NCBI GenBank assembly: GCA_025800245.1
Contig: JAOXSA010000206.1
Coordinates: 1-43,704 of the forward strand
Reading direction: 5' to 3'
DNA length: 43,704 bases
Source of the DNA: Amphritea sp.
GTDB lineage: Bacteria; Pseudomonadota; Gammaproteobacteria; Pseudomonadales; Balneatricaceae
A program made the position numbers and the translations under genes. Shown here piece after piece: positions 15,357-24,224 of the stretch (within the stretch, counting starts at the first letter, position 1; every line of letters begins with the position of its first letter). Under the pieces are notes generated by a model. It had not been told where the DNA came from. It made no database searches and saw only the letters and a list, made by a program, of their open reading frames with translations.

Positions 15357-16370
15357 ATGGATATGCCCGCCATTATCGGTGAGTCTGACAGTTTCGACGC
15401 TGCGTTAGAGCAGTTGAGTCTGGTCGCGCCGCTCAATAAGCCTGTGCTGGTGGTCGGTGAGCGAGGCACAGGTAAAGAGCTGATGGCCCAGCGACTGCAT
15501 TATCTGTCCAGACGCTGGGATAAGCCGTTTATCAAGCTCAATTGTGCGGCGCTGAGCGAGTCGCTGCTTGAATCGGCTCTGTTTGGTCATGAGGCGGGAG
15601 CCTTTACCGGCGCGACCCGGCAGGTAAAGGGCTGCTTTGAGCGAGCCCATGAAGGGACGCTGTTTCTGGATGAGCTCGCCACGGCCTCAACCCGGGTGCA
15701 GGAGAAGCTGTTGAGGGCGATTGAGTATGGCGAGCTGGAGCGGCTCGGTGGGCAGCAGACGTTACGTGTCGATGTGCGTGTCGTGGCGGCCACCAATGCC
15801 GATCTGCCTGCTTTAGCAGAGCGGGGCGAGTTCCGGGCAGATCTGTTGGATCGTCTGGCGTTCGATGTACTGCATCTACCGCCCCTGAGGATGCGTGATG
15901 GCGATATACTGCTGCTGGCTGAGAGTTTTGCTATGGCGATGTGCCGGGAGCTGGACTGGCCGGTGTTTGCAGGTTTCACTCAGGCCGCAGTCAATGATCT
16001 GCTGAGATATCACTGGCCCGGCAATATCCGTGAACTGAAGAATGTTATTGAACGCAGTCTCTATCGGCATGTGGATGCAGAGTCTGCGCTGGATAGTATT
16101 ATTATTGATCCTTTCCGGGTGCCCTGGGAGGATTCAGTCGCTGAGCAGGCTGTATCAGAACCGGTTTCAGCGGCAGTTGAAATGCCACCGATATCAGAAA
16201 ATGTAGCGGGTAATATCAAGCAGCAGGTGGCGGAGTTTGAATCCGGCCTGCTGAAGCAGGCGTTGCAACAGCACAACTATCATCAGAAGCATACTGCGGA
16301 GTACCTGGGGCTGACTTACCATCAGTTGCGGGCCTATCTGCGGAAGTACCCGCAGTTGCTAGAGCGTTAA
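15357..16370 (+). CDS. pspF: Sigma-54-dependent activator of the phage shock operon
   Basis: PspF is the AAA+ enhancer-binding protein that opens sigma-54 promoters of psp genes and is held inactive by PspA. The 337 residues match E. coli PspF closely from the start (IIGESDSFDAALEQLSLVAP). Walker A is GERGTGKE, the sigma-54 contact loop is GHEAGAFTGA, Walker B is GTLFLDELA, and the arginine-finger region is FRADLLDRLAFDV. As usual for PspF, no receiver or other regulatory domain precedes the AAA+ core. The C-terminal Fis-type helix-turn-helix is HTAEYLGLTYHQLRAYLRKY. It is divergent from pspABC. GAGG at 15340-15343 is 13 bases from ATG 15357; ATG 15363 is an alternative. Confidence 0.96.
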   Translation: MDMPAIIGESDSFDAALEQLSLVAPLNKPVLVVGERGTGKELMAQRLHYLSRRWDKPFIKLNCAALSESLLESALFGHEAGAFTGATRQVKGCFERAHEGTLFLDELATASTRVQEKLLRAIEYGELERLGGQQTLRVDVRVVAATNADLPALAERGEFRADLLDRLAFDVLHLPPLRMRDGDILLLAESFAMAMCRELDWPVFAGFTQAAVNDLLRYHWPGNIRELKNVIERSLYRHVDAESALDSIIIDPFRVPWEDSVAEQAVSEPVSAAVEMPPISENVAGNIKQQVAEFESGLLKQALQQHNYHQKHTAEYLGLTYHQLRAYLRKYPQLLER

Positions 16371-16404
16371 TGATAAGACGACTATCAGATCGAAATTCAG
16401 GCAC

Positions 16405-16434
16405 AAAAAAACGGGACACAAGGTCCCGTTTTTT
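16405..16434. terminator. Bidirectional terminator between pspF and fabB
   Basis: A-run, ACGGGAC (16411-16417), loop ACAAG, GTCCCGT (16423-16429), T-run. It serves pspF on plus and fabB on minus. Confidence 0.9.
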
Positions 16435-16449
16435 ATCAGCGGTAAGCGC

Positions 16450-17667
16450 TTAGTCTGCCATCTTCTGGAATACCAGAGTGGAGTTGGTGCCGCCAAAGCC
16501 GAAGCTGTTGGACATAACACGCTGCAGATCAACACCGTCGCGACGCTCAGTCACAACAGGCATGCCTTCTGCGGCAGGATCCAGCTCTTCGATGTTAGCC
16601 GATGCGCAGATGAAATCGTTTTCCATCATCAGCAGGCTGTAGATCGCTTCCTGAACACCGGTTGCCCCCAGAGAGTGTCCCGTCAGAGACTTGGTAGAGC
16701 TTACCGGTGGCATTTCATCACCGAAGGTTTCTTTCATCGCCTTCAGTTCCTGAATGTCGCCAGCAGGAGTAGAGGTACCGTGAGAGTTGATGTAGTCGAT
16801 GCTACCGTCAACAGTGCCCATTGCCTGCTGCATGCAGCGTACAGCGCCTTCACCGGATGGAGCAACCATGTCGTAACCGTCAGAGGTCGCGCCGTAGCCA
16901 ACCAGTTCCGCGTAGATTTTTGCGCCACGGGCTTTCGCGTGCTCGTAGTCTTCCAGTACCAGCATGCCACCACCGCCTGCGATTACGAAACCGTCACGGT
17001 TAGCGTCATAGGCACGGGATGCTTTCTCAGGCGTTTCATTGTACTTGGTAGACAGTGCGCCCATCGCATCAAACATAACACTCAGGGACCAGTGCAGCTC
17101 TTCACCGCCGCCAGCAAATACGATGTCCTGCTTACCCAGCTGGATCTGCTCCATCGCGTTACCGATACAGTGTGCGCTGGTCGCGCATGCGGAAGTGATT
17201 GAGTAGTTAACACCCTTGATCTTGAATGGCGTCGCCAGACAAGCCGATACGGTGCTGCCCATGGTGCGGGTTACGCGGTATGGACCAACACGGCGTACGC
17301 CTTTGTCGCGCAGAATGTCAGCGGTTTCAACGATATCAGCAGAAGATGCGCCGCCGGAGCCTGCAATCAGACCGGTGCGAACATTGGAAACCTGCTCTTC
17401 TGTCAGGCCTGCATCTTTGATCGCCTGTTCCATAGACAGGTAAGCGTATGCCGCAGCATCGCCCATGAAACGGACCAGTTTGCGGTCGATCAGATCGGTG
17501 TAATCCAGATCAACGCTGCCGGCAACGTGACTGCGGAAGCCCATTTCTTTGTACTCTTCCTGGAACTTGATGCCGGAGCGGCCCTCTTTCAGGGAGTCCA
17601 AGACGGTTTCTTTATCAGTACCCAGGCAGGAAACGATGCCCATTCCGGTAACAACGACGCGTCTCAT
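16450..17667 (-). CDS. fabB: 3-oxoacyl-ACP synthase I
   Basis: FabB condenses malonyl-ACP with acyl-ACP in type II fatty acid synthesis and is needed to elongate the unsaturated intermediate made by FabA. The 405 residues match the family. The nucleophile Cys lies in [16 protein letters not shown] near residue 163. The two catalytic His residues lie in [11 protein letters not shown] and [12 protein letters not shown]. Lys follows the usual KSLTGHS motif, and the glycine-rich [15 protein letters not shown] closes the fold. It lies 72 bases downstream of fabA in the same direction, the common fabA-fabB operon. Confidence 0.97.
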   Translation of the reverse strand: MRRVVVTGMGIVSCLGTDKETVLDSLKEGRSGIKFQEEYKEMGFRSHVAGSVDLDYTDLIDRKLVRFMGDAAAYAYLSMEQAIKDAGLTEEQVSNVRTGLIAGSGGASSADIVETADILRDKGVRRVGPYRVTRTMGSTVSACLATPFKIKGVNYSITSACATSAHCIGNAMEQIQLGKQDIVFAGGGEELHWSLSVMFDAMGALSTKYNETPEKASRAYDANRDGFVIAGGGGMLVLEDYEHAKARGAKIYAELVGYGATSDGYDMVAPSGEGAVRCMQQAMGTVDGSIDYINSHGTSTPAGDIQELKAMKETFGDEMPPVSSTKSLTGHSLGATGVQEAIYSLLMMENDFICASANIEELDPAAEGMPVVTERRDGVDLQRVMSNSFGFGGTNSTLVFQKMAD

Positions 17668-17739
17668 AGGATGCCTCTCTTATAGTAATTCTGTGTTTGT
17701 ATACGTTACAGCTGAGCGCTGCCCGCAGGCAGCGACTGA

Positions 17740-18255
17740 TCAGAAGTTTTCGGTGGACGTGAACAGTCCGACACGAAGGTCTGTAGCGGTGTAGATTTCG
17801 CGACCATCAACAGAAACAGAGCCGTCAGCGATACCCATTACCAGCTTACGCTCGATAACGCGTTTCAGGTCGATACGGTAAGTCACTTTTTTGGACGTTG
17901 GCAGAATCTGACCGGTGAATTTAACTTCGCCGGAACCCAGAGCGCGACCGCGGCCTTTATTGCCACGCCAGCCCAGGAAGAAGCCAACCAGCTGCCACAT
18001 AGCATCCAGGCCCAGGCAGCCTGGCATTACAGGGTCAGTTGGGAAGTGGCAGGCGAAGAACCACAGATCAGGATGGATATCCAGCTCCGCTTCGATATAG
18101 CCTTTGCCGAATTTACCACCTTCACCGGTGATCATAGTGATGCGATCCATCATCAGCATGTTGTCGATTGGCAGACGGGCATTGCCCTCGCCGAACATTT
18201 CGCCGTGACCGCACTGCAGAAGTTCTTCGCGATTGAATGAGGAAGGTCTTGTCAT
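17740..18255 (-). CDS. fabA: 3-hydroxydecanoyl-ACP dehydratase/isomerase
   Basis: FabA dehydrates 3-hydroxydecanoyl-ACP and isomerises trans-2- to cis-3-decenoyl-ACP, the branch point to unsaturated fatty acids. The 171 residues include the active-site His70 in [14 protein letters not shown] and Asp84 in [15 protein letters not shown], matching the hot-dog-fold dimer of E. coli. It is the first gene of a fabAB pair, indicating anaerobic-type unsaturated fatty acid synthesis typical of gammaproteobacteria. Confidence 0.98.
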   Translation of the reverse strand: MTRPSSFNREELLQCGHGEMFGEGNARLPIDNMLMMDRITMITGEGGKFGKGYIEAELDIHPDLWFFACHFPTDPVMPGCLGLDAMWQLVGFFLGWRGNKGRGRALGSGEVKFTGQILPTSKKVTYRIDLKRVIERKLVMGIADGSVSVDGREIYTATDLRVGLFTSTENF

Positions 18256-18298
18256 TGGAACTGTATATCCACTGTTTTTTTAGCCAAAATATCGCGCA

Positions 18299-18304
18299 AT
18301 TATA
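18299..18304 (-). promoter_or_regulatory. Candidate -10 element of fabAB
   Basis: The minus strand carries a perfect TATAAT about 45 bases before the fabA start. The -35 position (GTGATA at 17-base spacing) is weak. No palindrome resembling a FabR or FadR site was recognised. Confidence 0.35.
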
Positions 18305-18392
18305 CCGGGTAAGTCGGTCAGTATCACGACTTGTATCAGCAAAAACGGCAAATTCAGGTGTTTAAGCGCACTTTTTCGGGGTTTTCAGACAT

Positions 18393-19031
18393 ATGCACAG
18401 TGACTTTTGGCACGATCGTTGGGCAGAGGGACGAATTGGTTTCCATTTGCCGGAGAGTAATCCATTACTGAAACGGGGGTGGTCGGCGTTGAATGCGCAG
18501 GGTGAAGGGCGTGTTCTTGTGCCTTTGTGCGGTAAAACGCTCGATATGCTCTGGCTGCGTGAACAGGGGCATGAGGTGCTTGGGGTAGAACTGAGTGAGC
18601 TGGCTTGTCAGGCGTTTTTTGATGAGCAGGAGGTTGTTGTAGAGAAGAGGGAGCGGGATGGTTTTCAGGTGCGCAGTGTGGATGGGCTGGATCTGTATTG
18701 TGGTGATTTCTTTGCGTTGCCTCAGCACTGTTATGACTCTGTTGCCTGGGTCTATGACCGTGCAGCGCTGGTGGCGTTTCCGCCGGAGATGCGTAAACAA
18801 TATGTTCAGAGCCTGATTGAAAAGCTCCCTTCTTGTGTATCCATCCTGTTGATAACTCTCGAATTTGATGAGCTTCAGGGACCCCCGTTCTCGGTTAATG
18901 AAGCAGAAGTTCGGGAACTGTACGGTCAGCGTTTTGATATCGAGAAACTGTTTGTCGAACAGAGCGAAGGGAAAGGCGGGCGACTGGAAACCGAGACGAT
19001 GTATGTGTTGAAAGATAGGGCGTGTGGCTAG
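18393..19031 (+). CDS. tpm: Thiopurine S-methyltransferase
   Basis: A 212-residue S-adenosylmethionine-dependent methyltransferase of the bacterial Tpm family, which methylates thiopurines and in some bacteria selenium or tellurium oxyanions. Family blocks are FWHDRWAEGRIGFHLPESNP at the N-terminus, RVLVPLCGKTLDMLWL (cofactor-binding motif), GHEVLGVELSELAC, and YDRAALVAFPPEMR. The natural substrate is not known. The final codons and the TAG stop at 19029-19031 fall inside a dispersed repeat (GTGGCTAG), so the last residues may derive from repeat insertion. Confidence 0.94.
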   Translation: MHSDFWHDRWAEGRIGFHLPESNPLLKRGWSALNAQGEGRVLVPLCGKTLDMLWLREQGHEVLGVELSELACQAFFDEQEVVVEKRERDGFQVRSVDGLDLYCGDFFALPQHCYDSVAWVYDRAALVAFPPEMRKQYVQSLIEKLPSCVSILLITLEFDELQGPPFSVNEAEVRELYGQRFDIEKLFVEQSEGKGGRLETETMYVLKDRACG

Positions 19032-19155
19032 AACGGAAGGCAAAGCCTTCCTCGCTCGACCGCATTGCAAGCAATGCTCGCTGGTGGCTCGAAAAAGCGA
19101 AAAGGCACCGCGGAGTATAAAGCATCACTCTAGTGAGGCACGCCCTCGTGCCGAT
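19022..19155 (+). repeat. Structured dispersed repeat, copy B
   Basis: Same element as the copy after uvrA, here on the plus strand and overlapping the tpm stop codon. Hairpins are GAAGGC/GCCTTC at 19036-19050, GCATTGC/GCAATGC at 19062-19077 and GGCACG/CGTGCC at 19137-19152. Conserved linear words are GTGGCTAGAACG, CTCGACC and GTGGCTCGAAAAAGCGAAAA. The first hairpin's sequence is completely different from copy A (GTCACG/CGTGAC) while pairing is kept. Confidence 0.8.
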
Positions 19156-19171
19156 TTGGTGTTGTGGGGGG

Positions 19172-19224
19172 CGGCTGGAACGCATTGCAAACAATGCTTG
19201 CGGTGGCTAGGAAAAGCGAAGAGC
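19172..19224 (+). repeat. Structured dispersed repeat, truncated copy C
   Basis: Starts GGCTGGAACGCATTGC, pairs with CAATGC, then GGTGGCTAGGAAAAGCGAAG. It keeps the central hairpin and the GTGGCT..GAAAAGCGAA word but lacks the first hairpin. It reads as a decayed third copy in the same orientation as copy B. Confidence 0.6.
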
Positions 19225-19242
19225 GGGCACTGGAATAATTAA

Positions 19243-19267
19243 TCGCCGCGAGGGCGCGCCTCCCACA
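19243..19267. repeat. REP-like palindrome
   Basis: TCGCCGCGAGGGCGCGCCTC followed by CCACA. The minus strand gives TGTGGGAGGCGCGCCC then TCGCGGCGA, a GC-rich imperfect palindrome of the REP-like kind I recall between genes of marine and pseudomonad gammaproteobacteria. Confidence 0.5.
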
Positions 19268-19294
19268 GGATTTTGTTGAGCTACGAGTCAATAA

Positions 19295-19320
19295 CAAAAA
19301 AAACGCGCCCTTGGGCGCGT
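19295..19320 (-). terminator. Terminator of ispB
   Basis: On the minus strand ACGCGCCC, loop AA, GGGCGCGT is followed by TTTTTTTT. It sits about 10 bases after the ispB stop codon. Confidence 0.9.
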
Positions 19321-19328
19321 TCTTTTGT

Positions 19329-20297
19329 TTAACTTTTCCGCTTAACTGCGAGGTCGGCCAGTTGGATCATTGTGGCCTTGAATGATGTATCCGGCAGGGC
19401 GTCCAGGGCGGCGATTGCTTTATCCGCTTCAGCGTAGGCTGTATTTCGGGCGTAATCGATGGAGCCGGTGCTGTGGACAATTTCCATGATCGGTTGCAGA
19501 TCATCCAGTCCGCCTTTGCGAATTGCCTGACGGATCAGTTGGCGTTGTTCGTCGCTGCCTTCGCGCATGGCGTGGATCAATGGCAGCGTTGCTTTGCCTT
19601 CAGCTAGGTCGTCGCCGACGTTTTTGCCCATCTCTTCGGCGGTGCTCAGGTAATCCATCACATCGTCGATAATCTGGAAGGCGATACCGATATGGCGGCC
19701 ATACAGACGCAGCGCTTCACGTTCTTCTGAAGTGGCTTGCGCCAGAATAGCGCCGGATTCGGTGGCGGCTTCAAACAGCATCGCTGTTTTGCCCAGAATC
19801 ACCTGCATGTAGGCATCTTCAGTTGTGTCCGGGTTCTTCGCATTCAGCAGCTGCAGAACCTCACCTTCGGCGATGATGTTGGTAGCGTTGGAGATTACCT
19901 CCATCACTTCCATGCTGCCGATCTCGACCATAATCTGAAAGGCGCGGGAATAAAGGAAGTCGCCAACCAGTACGCTGGGAGCGTTGCCCCACTTAGCGTT
20001 GGCGGTATCATTGCCACGACGCAGTTCGGAGTTATCGACAACATCATCATGCAGCAGTGTGGCGGTGTGAATAAATTCAATCACGGCTGCCAGAGAAACG
20101 TGCTGTTCGCCTTTATAATTGGCGGCGTTGGCTGCGAGCAATACCAGCAGTGGGCGGATGCGTTTACCGCCACTTTCGACAATGTAGTGACCAATCTTCT
20201 CAACCAGCGGTACGCCGGAGTGCAGATGGTTGATAATGTACTCATTGACCGCTTCAAATTGCGGCTCGATCGCAGGGTTCAACTGATGTGGCAGCAT
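19329..20297 (-). CDS. ispB: Octaprenyl diphosphate synthase
   Basis: IspB elongates farnesyl diphosphate with isopentenyl diphosphate to the C40 chain used for the ubiquinone side chain. The 322 residues show GGKRIRPLLVLL, the first aspartate-rich motif HDDVVDNSELRRG with the typical following arginines, and the second, FQIIDDVMDYLS. VGKN-type GKNVGDDLAEGKATLPLIHA follows. It is divergent from rplU-rpmA, the standard gammaproteobacterial arrangement. The exact chain length cannot be read with certainty; C40 is assigned by family. Confidence 0.96.
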   Translation of the reverse strand: MLPHQLNPAIEPQFEAVNEYIINHLHSGVPLVEKIGHYIVESGGKRIRPLLVLLAANAANYKGEQHVSLAAVIEFIHTATLLHDDVVDNSELRRGNDTANAKWGNAPSVLVGDFLYSRAFQIMVEIGSMEVMEVISNATNIIAEGEVLQLLNAKNPDTTEDAYMQVILGKTAMLFEAATESGAILAQATSEEREALRLYGRHIGIAFQIIDDVMDYLSTAEEMGKNVGDDLAEGKATLPLIHAMREGSDEQRQLIRQAIRKGGLDDLQPIMEIVHSTGSIDYARNTAYAEADKAIAALDALPDTSFKATMIQLADLAVKRKS

Positions 20298-20391
20298 GGG
20301 AACAGATACTAATACTCAGAAAATGTATGGCGCATGCTAGGGGGTGCGTTTGCGGGTGTCAAGAAAGCACATCAAGACTGTTGAATAATAC

Positions 20392-20420
20392 TTGAGTCCG
20401 GATTTGAGTTTCTATATAAT
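20392..20420 (+). promoter_or_regulatory. Promoter of rplU-rpmA
   Basis: TTGAGT at 20392-20397 and a perfect TATAAT at 20415-20420 with a 17-base spacer. It leaves a leader of about 105 bases before rplU, long enough for regulatory structure, though none was recognised with confidence. Confidence 0.8.
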
Positions 20421-20532
20421 CTCGCGCCCTAACCCATCCAAATTCGCTCCCTACAATAGGGCAGATAGCTGAAGCCCTTAGAAGTAGGCGTCTTAAACAG
20501 TAGCAGGGCGGGTTTTAAATCTGGAGATTAAA

Positions 20533-20844
20533 ATGTACGCAGTAATTGTGAGCGGCGGTAAGCAGTACCGTGTTCAGGAAGGCCAAACTCTGAAGCTGGA
20601 AAAACTGGCTGCAGAAACGGGTTCCAACGTAGAATTCGATCGTGTTCTGCTGGTTGCTAACGGTGACGATGTAAAAATCGGCGCGCCAGTAGTTGAAGGT
20701 GCTAAGGTTGCAGCTGAGGTTGTAAGCCACGGTCGCGCTAAGAAAGTTCATATCATGAAGTTCAAGCGTCGTAAGCACCACATGAAGCAGATGGGTCACC
20801 GTCAGCACTACACCGAAGTTAAAATCACAGGCATCAGTGCCTAA
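20533..20844 (+). CDS. rplU: 50S ribosomal protein L21
   Basis: L21 binds 23S rRNA in the large subunit. The 103 residues start [20 protein letters not shown] and include [26 protein letters not shown], the basic RNA-binding loop of the family, ending in KITGISA. GGAG nine bases before ATG supports the start. It is followed after 24 bases by rpmA, the universal bacterial pairing. Confidence 0.99.
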   Translation: MYAVIVSGGKQYRVQEGQTLKLEKLAAETGSNVEFDRVLLVANGDDVKIGAPVVEGAKVAAEVVSHGRAKKVHIMKFKRRKHHMKQMGHRQHYTEVKITGISA

Positions 20845-20868
20845 GACTGTTTGATAGGAGAGTGACAA

Positions 20869-21126
20869 ATGGCTCATAAGAAGGCAGCAGGTAGTACGCG
20901 TAACGGTCGCGATTCCGAGTCGAAACGCTTAGGTGTTAAGCGCTTCGGTGGTCAGGCAGTAGCAGCAGGTAACATCCTGGTTCGTCAGCGCGGTACTAAA
21001 TTCCACGCTGGTGAAAACGTAGGTATGGGTAAAGACCATACTCTGTTTGCAACTGCAGACGGCGTTGTTAAGTTTGTTGTTAAAGGCCCGCAAAAGCGTA
21101 AATACATCACTGTAGAAACCGCTTAA
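20869..21126 (+). CDS. rpmA: 50S ribosomal protein L27
   Basis: L27 reaches the peptidyl transferase centre of the large subunit with its N-terminus. The 85 residues start [20 protein letters not shown], the flexible glycine- and lysine-rich arm, then [20 protein letters not shown] and [20 protein letters not shown]. The first residues are in mature form, with none of the extra leader found in Firmicutes. AGGAGAG precedes the ATG. A strong terminator follows. Confidence 0.99.
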   Translation: MAHKKAAGSTRNGRDSESKRLGVKRFGGQAVAAGNILVRQRGTKFHAGENVGMGKDHTLFATADGVVKFVVKGPQKRKYITVETA

Positions 21127-21142
21127 TCCGGCTTTTATGCTG

Positions 21143-21172
21143 AAAAAAGCTCCGCGGTGCGGGGCTTTTTTT
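21143..21172 (+). terminator. Terminator of rplU-rpmA
   Basis: AGCTCCGC (21148-21155), loop GGT, GCGGGGCT (21159-21166) with one G-T pair, followed by T-run. Confidence 0.9.
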
Positions 21173-21251
21173 GTTTGTGGGGAGCCTGTTGTTGCAAGTG
21201 CATCGGATCTTAAGTCTGAATAATGTGTGTGTTTGCAACAGCCGGTTCTGA

Positions 21252-22484
<1,233 letters not shown>

Positions 22485-22515
22485 TCAATCAGTCCAGGTA
22501 TAGAGAGACTCTGAC

Positions 22516-23640
22516 GTGAGTGAAGCGCGTAATAAGCTGACAACTTCCCGCCGCTGGGTGGTTAAAATTGGTAGTGCGTTACTTACTAATGATGGTGAGG
22601 GGTTGGATCTCTCGGCGATTAGTCGCTGGGTGGATCAGCTGGCGCAGCTGCGCAGTGAAGGTGTTGAGATTGTGCTGGTATCCTCCGGCTCGATTGCTGA
22701 AGGCATTGTGCGACTGGGTTGGCAGGAGCGTCCTCATGAAATCTATAAATTACAGGCTGCGGCTGCCGTCGGTCAGATGGGTTTGGTGCAGGCGTATGAA
22801 ACTAACTTCAAGCGTCATGATACTCATACGGCTCAGATCCTGCTTACCCATGAAGATCACTCTAACCGCAAGCGCTATCTGAATGCTCAGGCAACCCTGA
22901 AAACCCTGTTATCTGTGGGTGTGGTGCCTGTTGTTAATGAAAACGACACTGTGGTAACCAAAGAGATTCGCTTTGGTGATAACGATACTCTGGGGGCGCT
23001 GGTTGCAAACCTGGTAGAGGCGGATGCGCTGATTCTGCTGACTGATCAGAACGGTCTTTATACTGCTGATCCGCGCAGCAATCCGGATGCGACGCTGATC
23101 TCTGAAGCGATGGCGGGTGACAGCTCGTTGGATGCCATGGCAGGCGGTGGTGGTAAGCTGGGTCAGGGTGGTATGGCGACCAAGGTGCGTGCGGCCAAGC
23201 TGGCTGCCCGTTCCGGTGCTGTCACCGTGATTGCCAGTGGTCGTGAAGATGATGTGCTGCTCAAGCTGCGTAAAGCTGAAGATCTGGGTACGGTACTGGT
23301 GCCAGAACAATCGCCGATGGCTGCGCGTAAACAGTGGATTGCCGGTCATTTGCAGGCGCGGGGTACAGTTACGCTGGATGCGGGTGCGGTGAAGGCTCTG
23401 GTTGAGCGAGGTAAGAGCCTCTTGCCTGCTGGTGTTAAGGCGGTTACCGGGTCGTTCTCCCGTGGTGAGATGGTGGTGATCTCTGATGAGCAGGGGCATG
23501 TGATCGCTCGCGGTCTGGTGAACTACGGCATTGAAGATGCGCAGAAGATTATCGGTAAGCCGAGTTCGCAGATTGAGGCGCTGCTGGGATTTGTCGGTGA
23601 AGAAGAGTTGGTGCACCGGGATAATCTGGTGCTTGCTTGA
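22516..23640 (+). CDS. proB: Glutamate 5-kinase
   Basis: ProB phosphorylates glutamate in the first step of proline synthesis and is usually feedback-inhibited by proline. The 374 residues comprise an amino-acid kinase domain (about 1-260: [67 protein letters not shown]-type [15 protein letters not shown]) and a C-terminal PUA domain (about 280-365, with [20 protein letters not shown]). The start is GTG. It follows obgE, a frequent gammaproteobacterial pairing, and ends at a bidirectional terminator. proA is not in the window. Confidence 0.98.
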   Translation: MSEARNKLTTSRRWVVKIGSALLTNDGEGLDLSAISRWVDQLAQLRSEGVEIVLVSSGSIAEGIVRLGWQERPHEIYKLQAAAAVGQMGLVQAYETNFKRHDTHTAQILLTHEDHSNRKRYLNAQATLKTLLSVGVVPVVNENDTVVTKEIRFGDNDTLGALVANLVEADALILLTDQNGLYTADPRSNPDATLISEAMAGDSSLDAMAGGGGKLGQGGMATKVRAAKLAARSGAVTVIASGREDDVLLKLRKAEDLGTVLVPEQSPMAARKQWIAGHLQARGTVTLDAGAVKALVERGKSLLPAGVKAVTGSFSRGEMVVISDEQGHVIARGLVNYGIEDAQKIIGKPSSQIEALLGFVGEEELVHRDNLVLA

Positions 23641-23670
23641 TATCAGGGCTGATATCAGGAATGGCAGACA

Positions 23671-23699
23671 TAAAAAACCGGCGGAAGCCGGTTTTTTTA
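23671..23699. terminator. Bidirectional terminator between proB and rpsT
   Basis: AAAAAACCGGC, loop GGAA, GCCGGTTTTTTT. A symmetric A-run and T-run flank a six- to eight-base stem. Confidence 0.9.
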
Positions 23700-23720
23700 T
23701 TGCTTGGTGCTAATCAGGGA

Positions 23721-23987
23721 TTATGCAGCCAGCTTTTTGATTGCAGCGTTCAGGCGGCTCTTCTTACGTGCTACCTGGTTCTTGTTGTAAACGCCTTTAG
23801 TTACTGCGCTGTCCATTACTGGCTGAGCAGCAACGAAAGCTGCAGATGCAGCAGCGTGGTCACCGCTTTCGATAGCAGCAGCAACTTTTTTGATGTAAGT
23901 GCGAACCATAGAACGCAGGCTCGCGTTGTGTTGACGGCGCTTCTCGGCTTGGCGAGCGCGTTTACGGGATCCTGCGGAATTTGCCAC
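23721..23987 (-). CDS. rpsT: 30S ribosomal protein S20
   Basis: S20 is a helical 16S rRNA-binding protein of the small subunit. The 88 residues run MANSAGSRKRARQAEKRRQH, then a three-helix body with VRTYIKKVAAAIESGDHAAA and GVYNKNQVARKKSRLNAAIK. This is the complete expected length. The gene is divergent from murJ, as in many gammaproteobacteria, and closes at a shared terminator with proB. An AAGGAG-like site on the minus strand precedes the start. Confidence 0.99.
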   Translation of the reverse strand: MANSAGSRKRARQAEKRRQHNASLRSMVRTYIKKVAAAIESGDHAAASAAFVAAQPVMDSAVTKGVYNKNQVARKKSRLNAAIKKLAA

Positions 23988-24166
23988 GATCCGACTCCTT
24001 TTAACTGATACAGATTGATTAGCAGATGAAGAGCTGGCTTCTGGCGCTTAATCGGCGCTGTATAAGCATTGCACTACATCCAAATTTTTAAGACGCGAGA
24101 TTATTCATGTTTGTAGCGCTGCTGTCAATAGATTGGTTGCGCTAATCGATACAGATTCTGTGCGTC

Positions 24167-24184
24167 GGGGGAGCATTTTCCCCC
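24167..24184 (+). other. GC-rich hairpin in the murJ leader
   Basis: GGGGGA (24167-24172), loop GCATTT, TCCCCC (24179-24184), about 40 bases before the murJ start. No T-run follows. It could affect leader RNA structure; no role is established. Confidence 0.4.
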
Positions 24185-24224
24185 GGGAGTCGTTATCATT
24201 CAGCGCATTATACATACACTGTTC

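Noticed and set aside
20421-20532. Autoregulatory leader structure before rplU
   Set aside because: GC tracts at the two ends pair only imperfectly; no known L21 leader pattern could be matched by eye.
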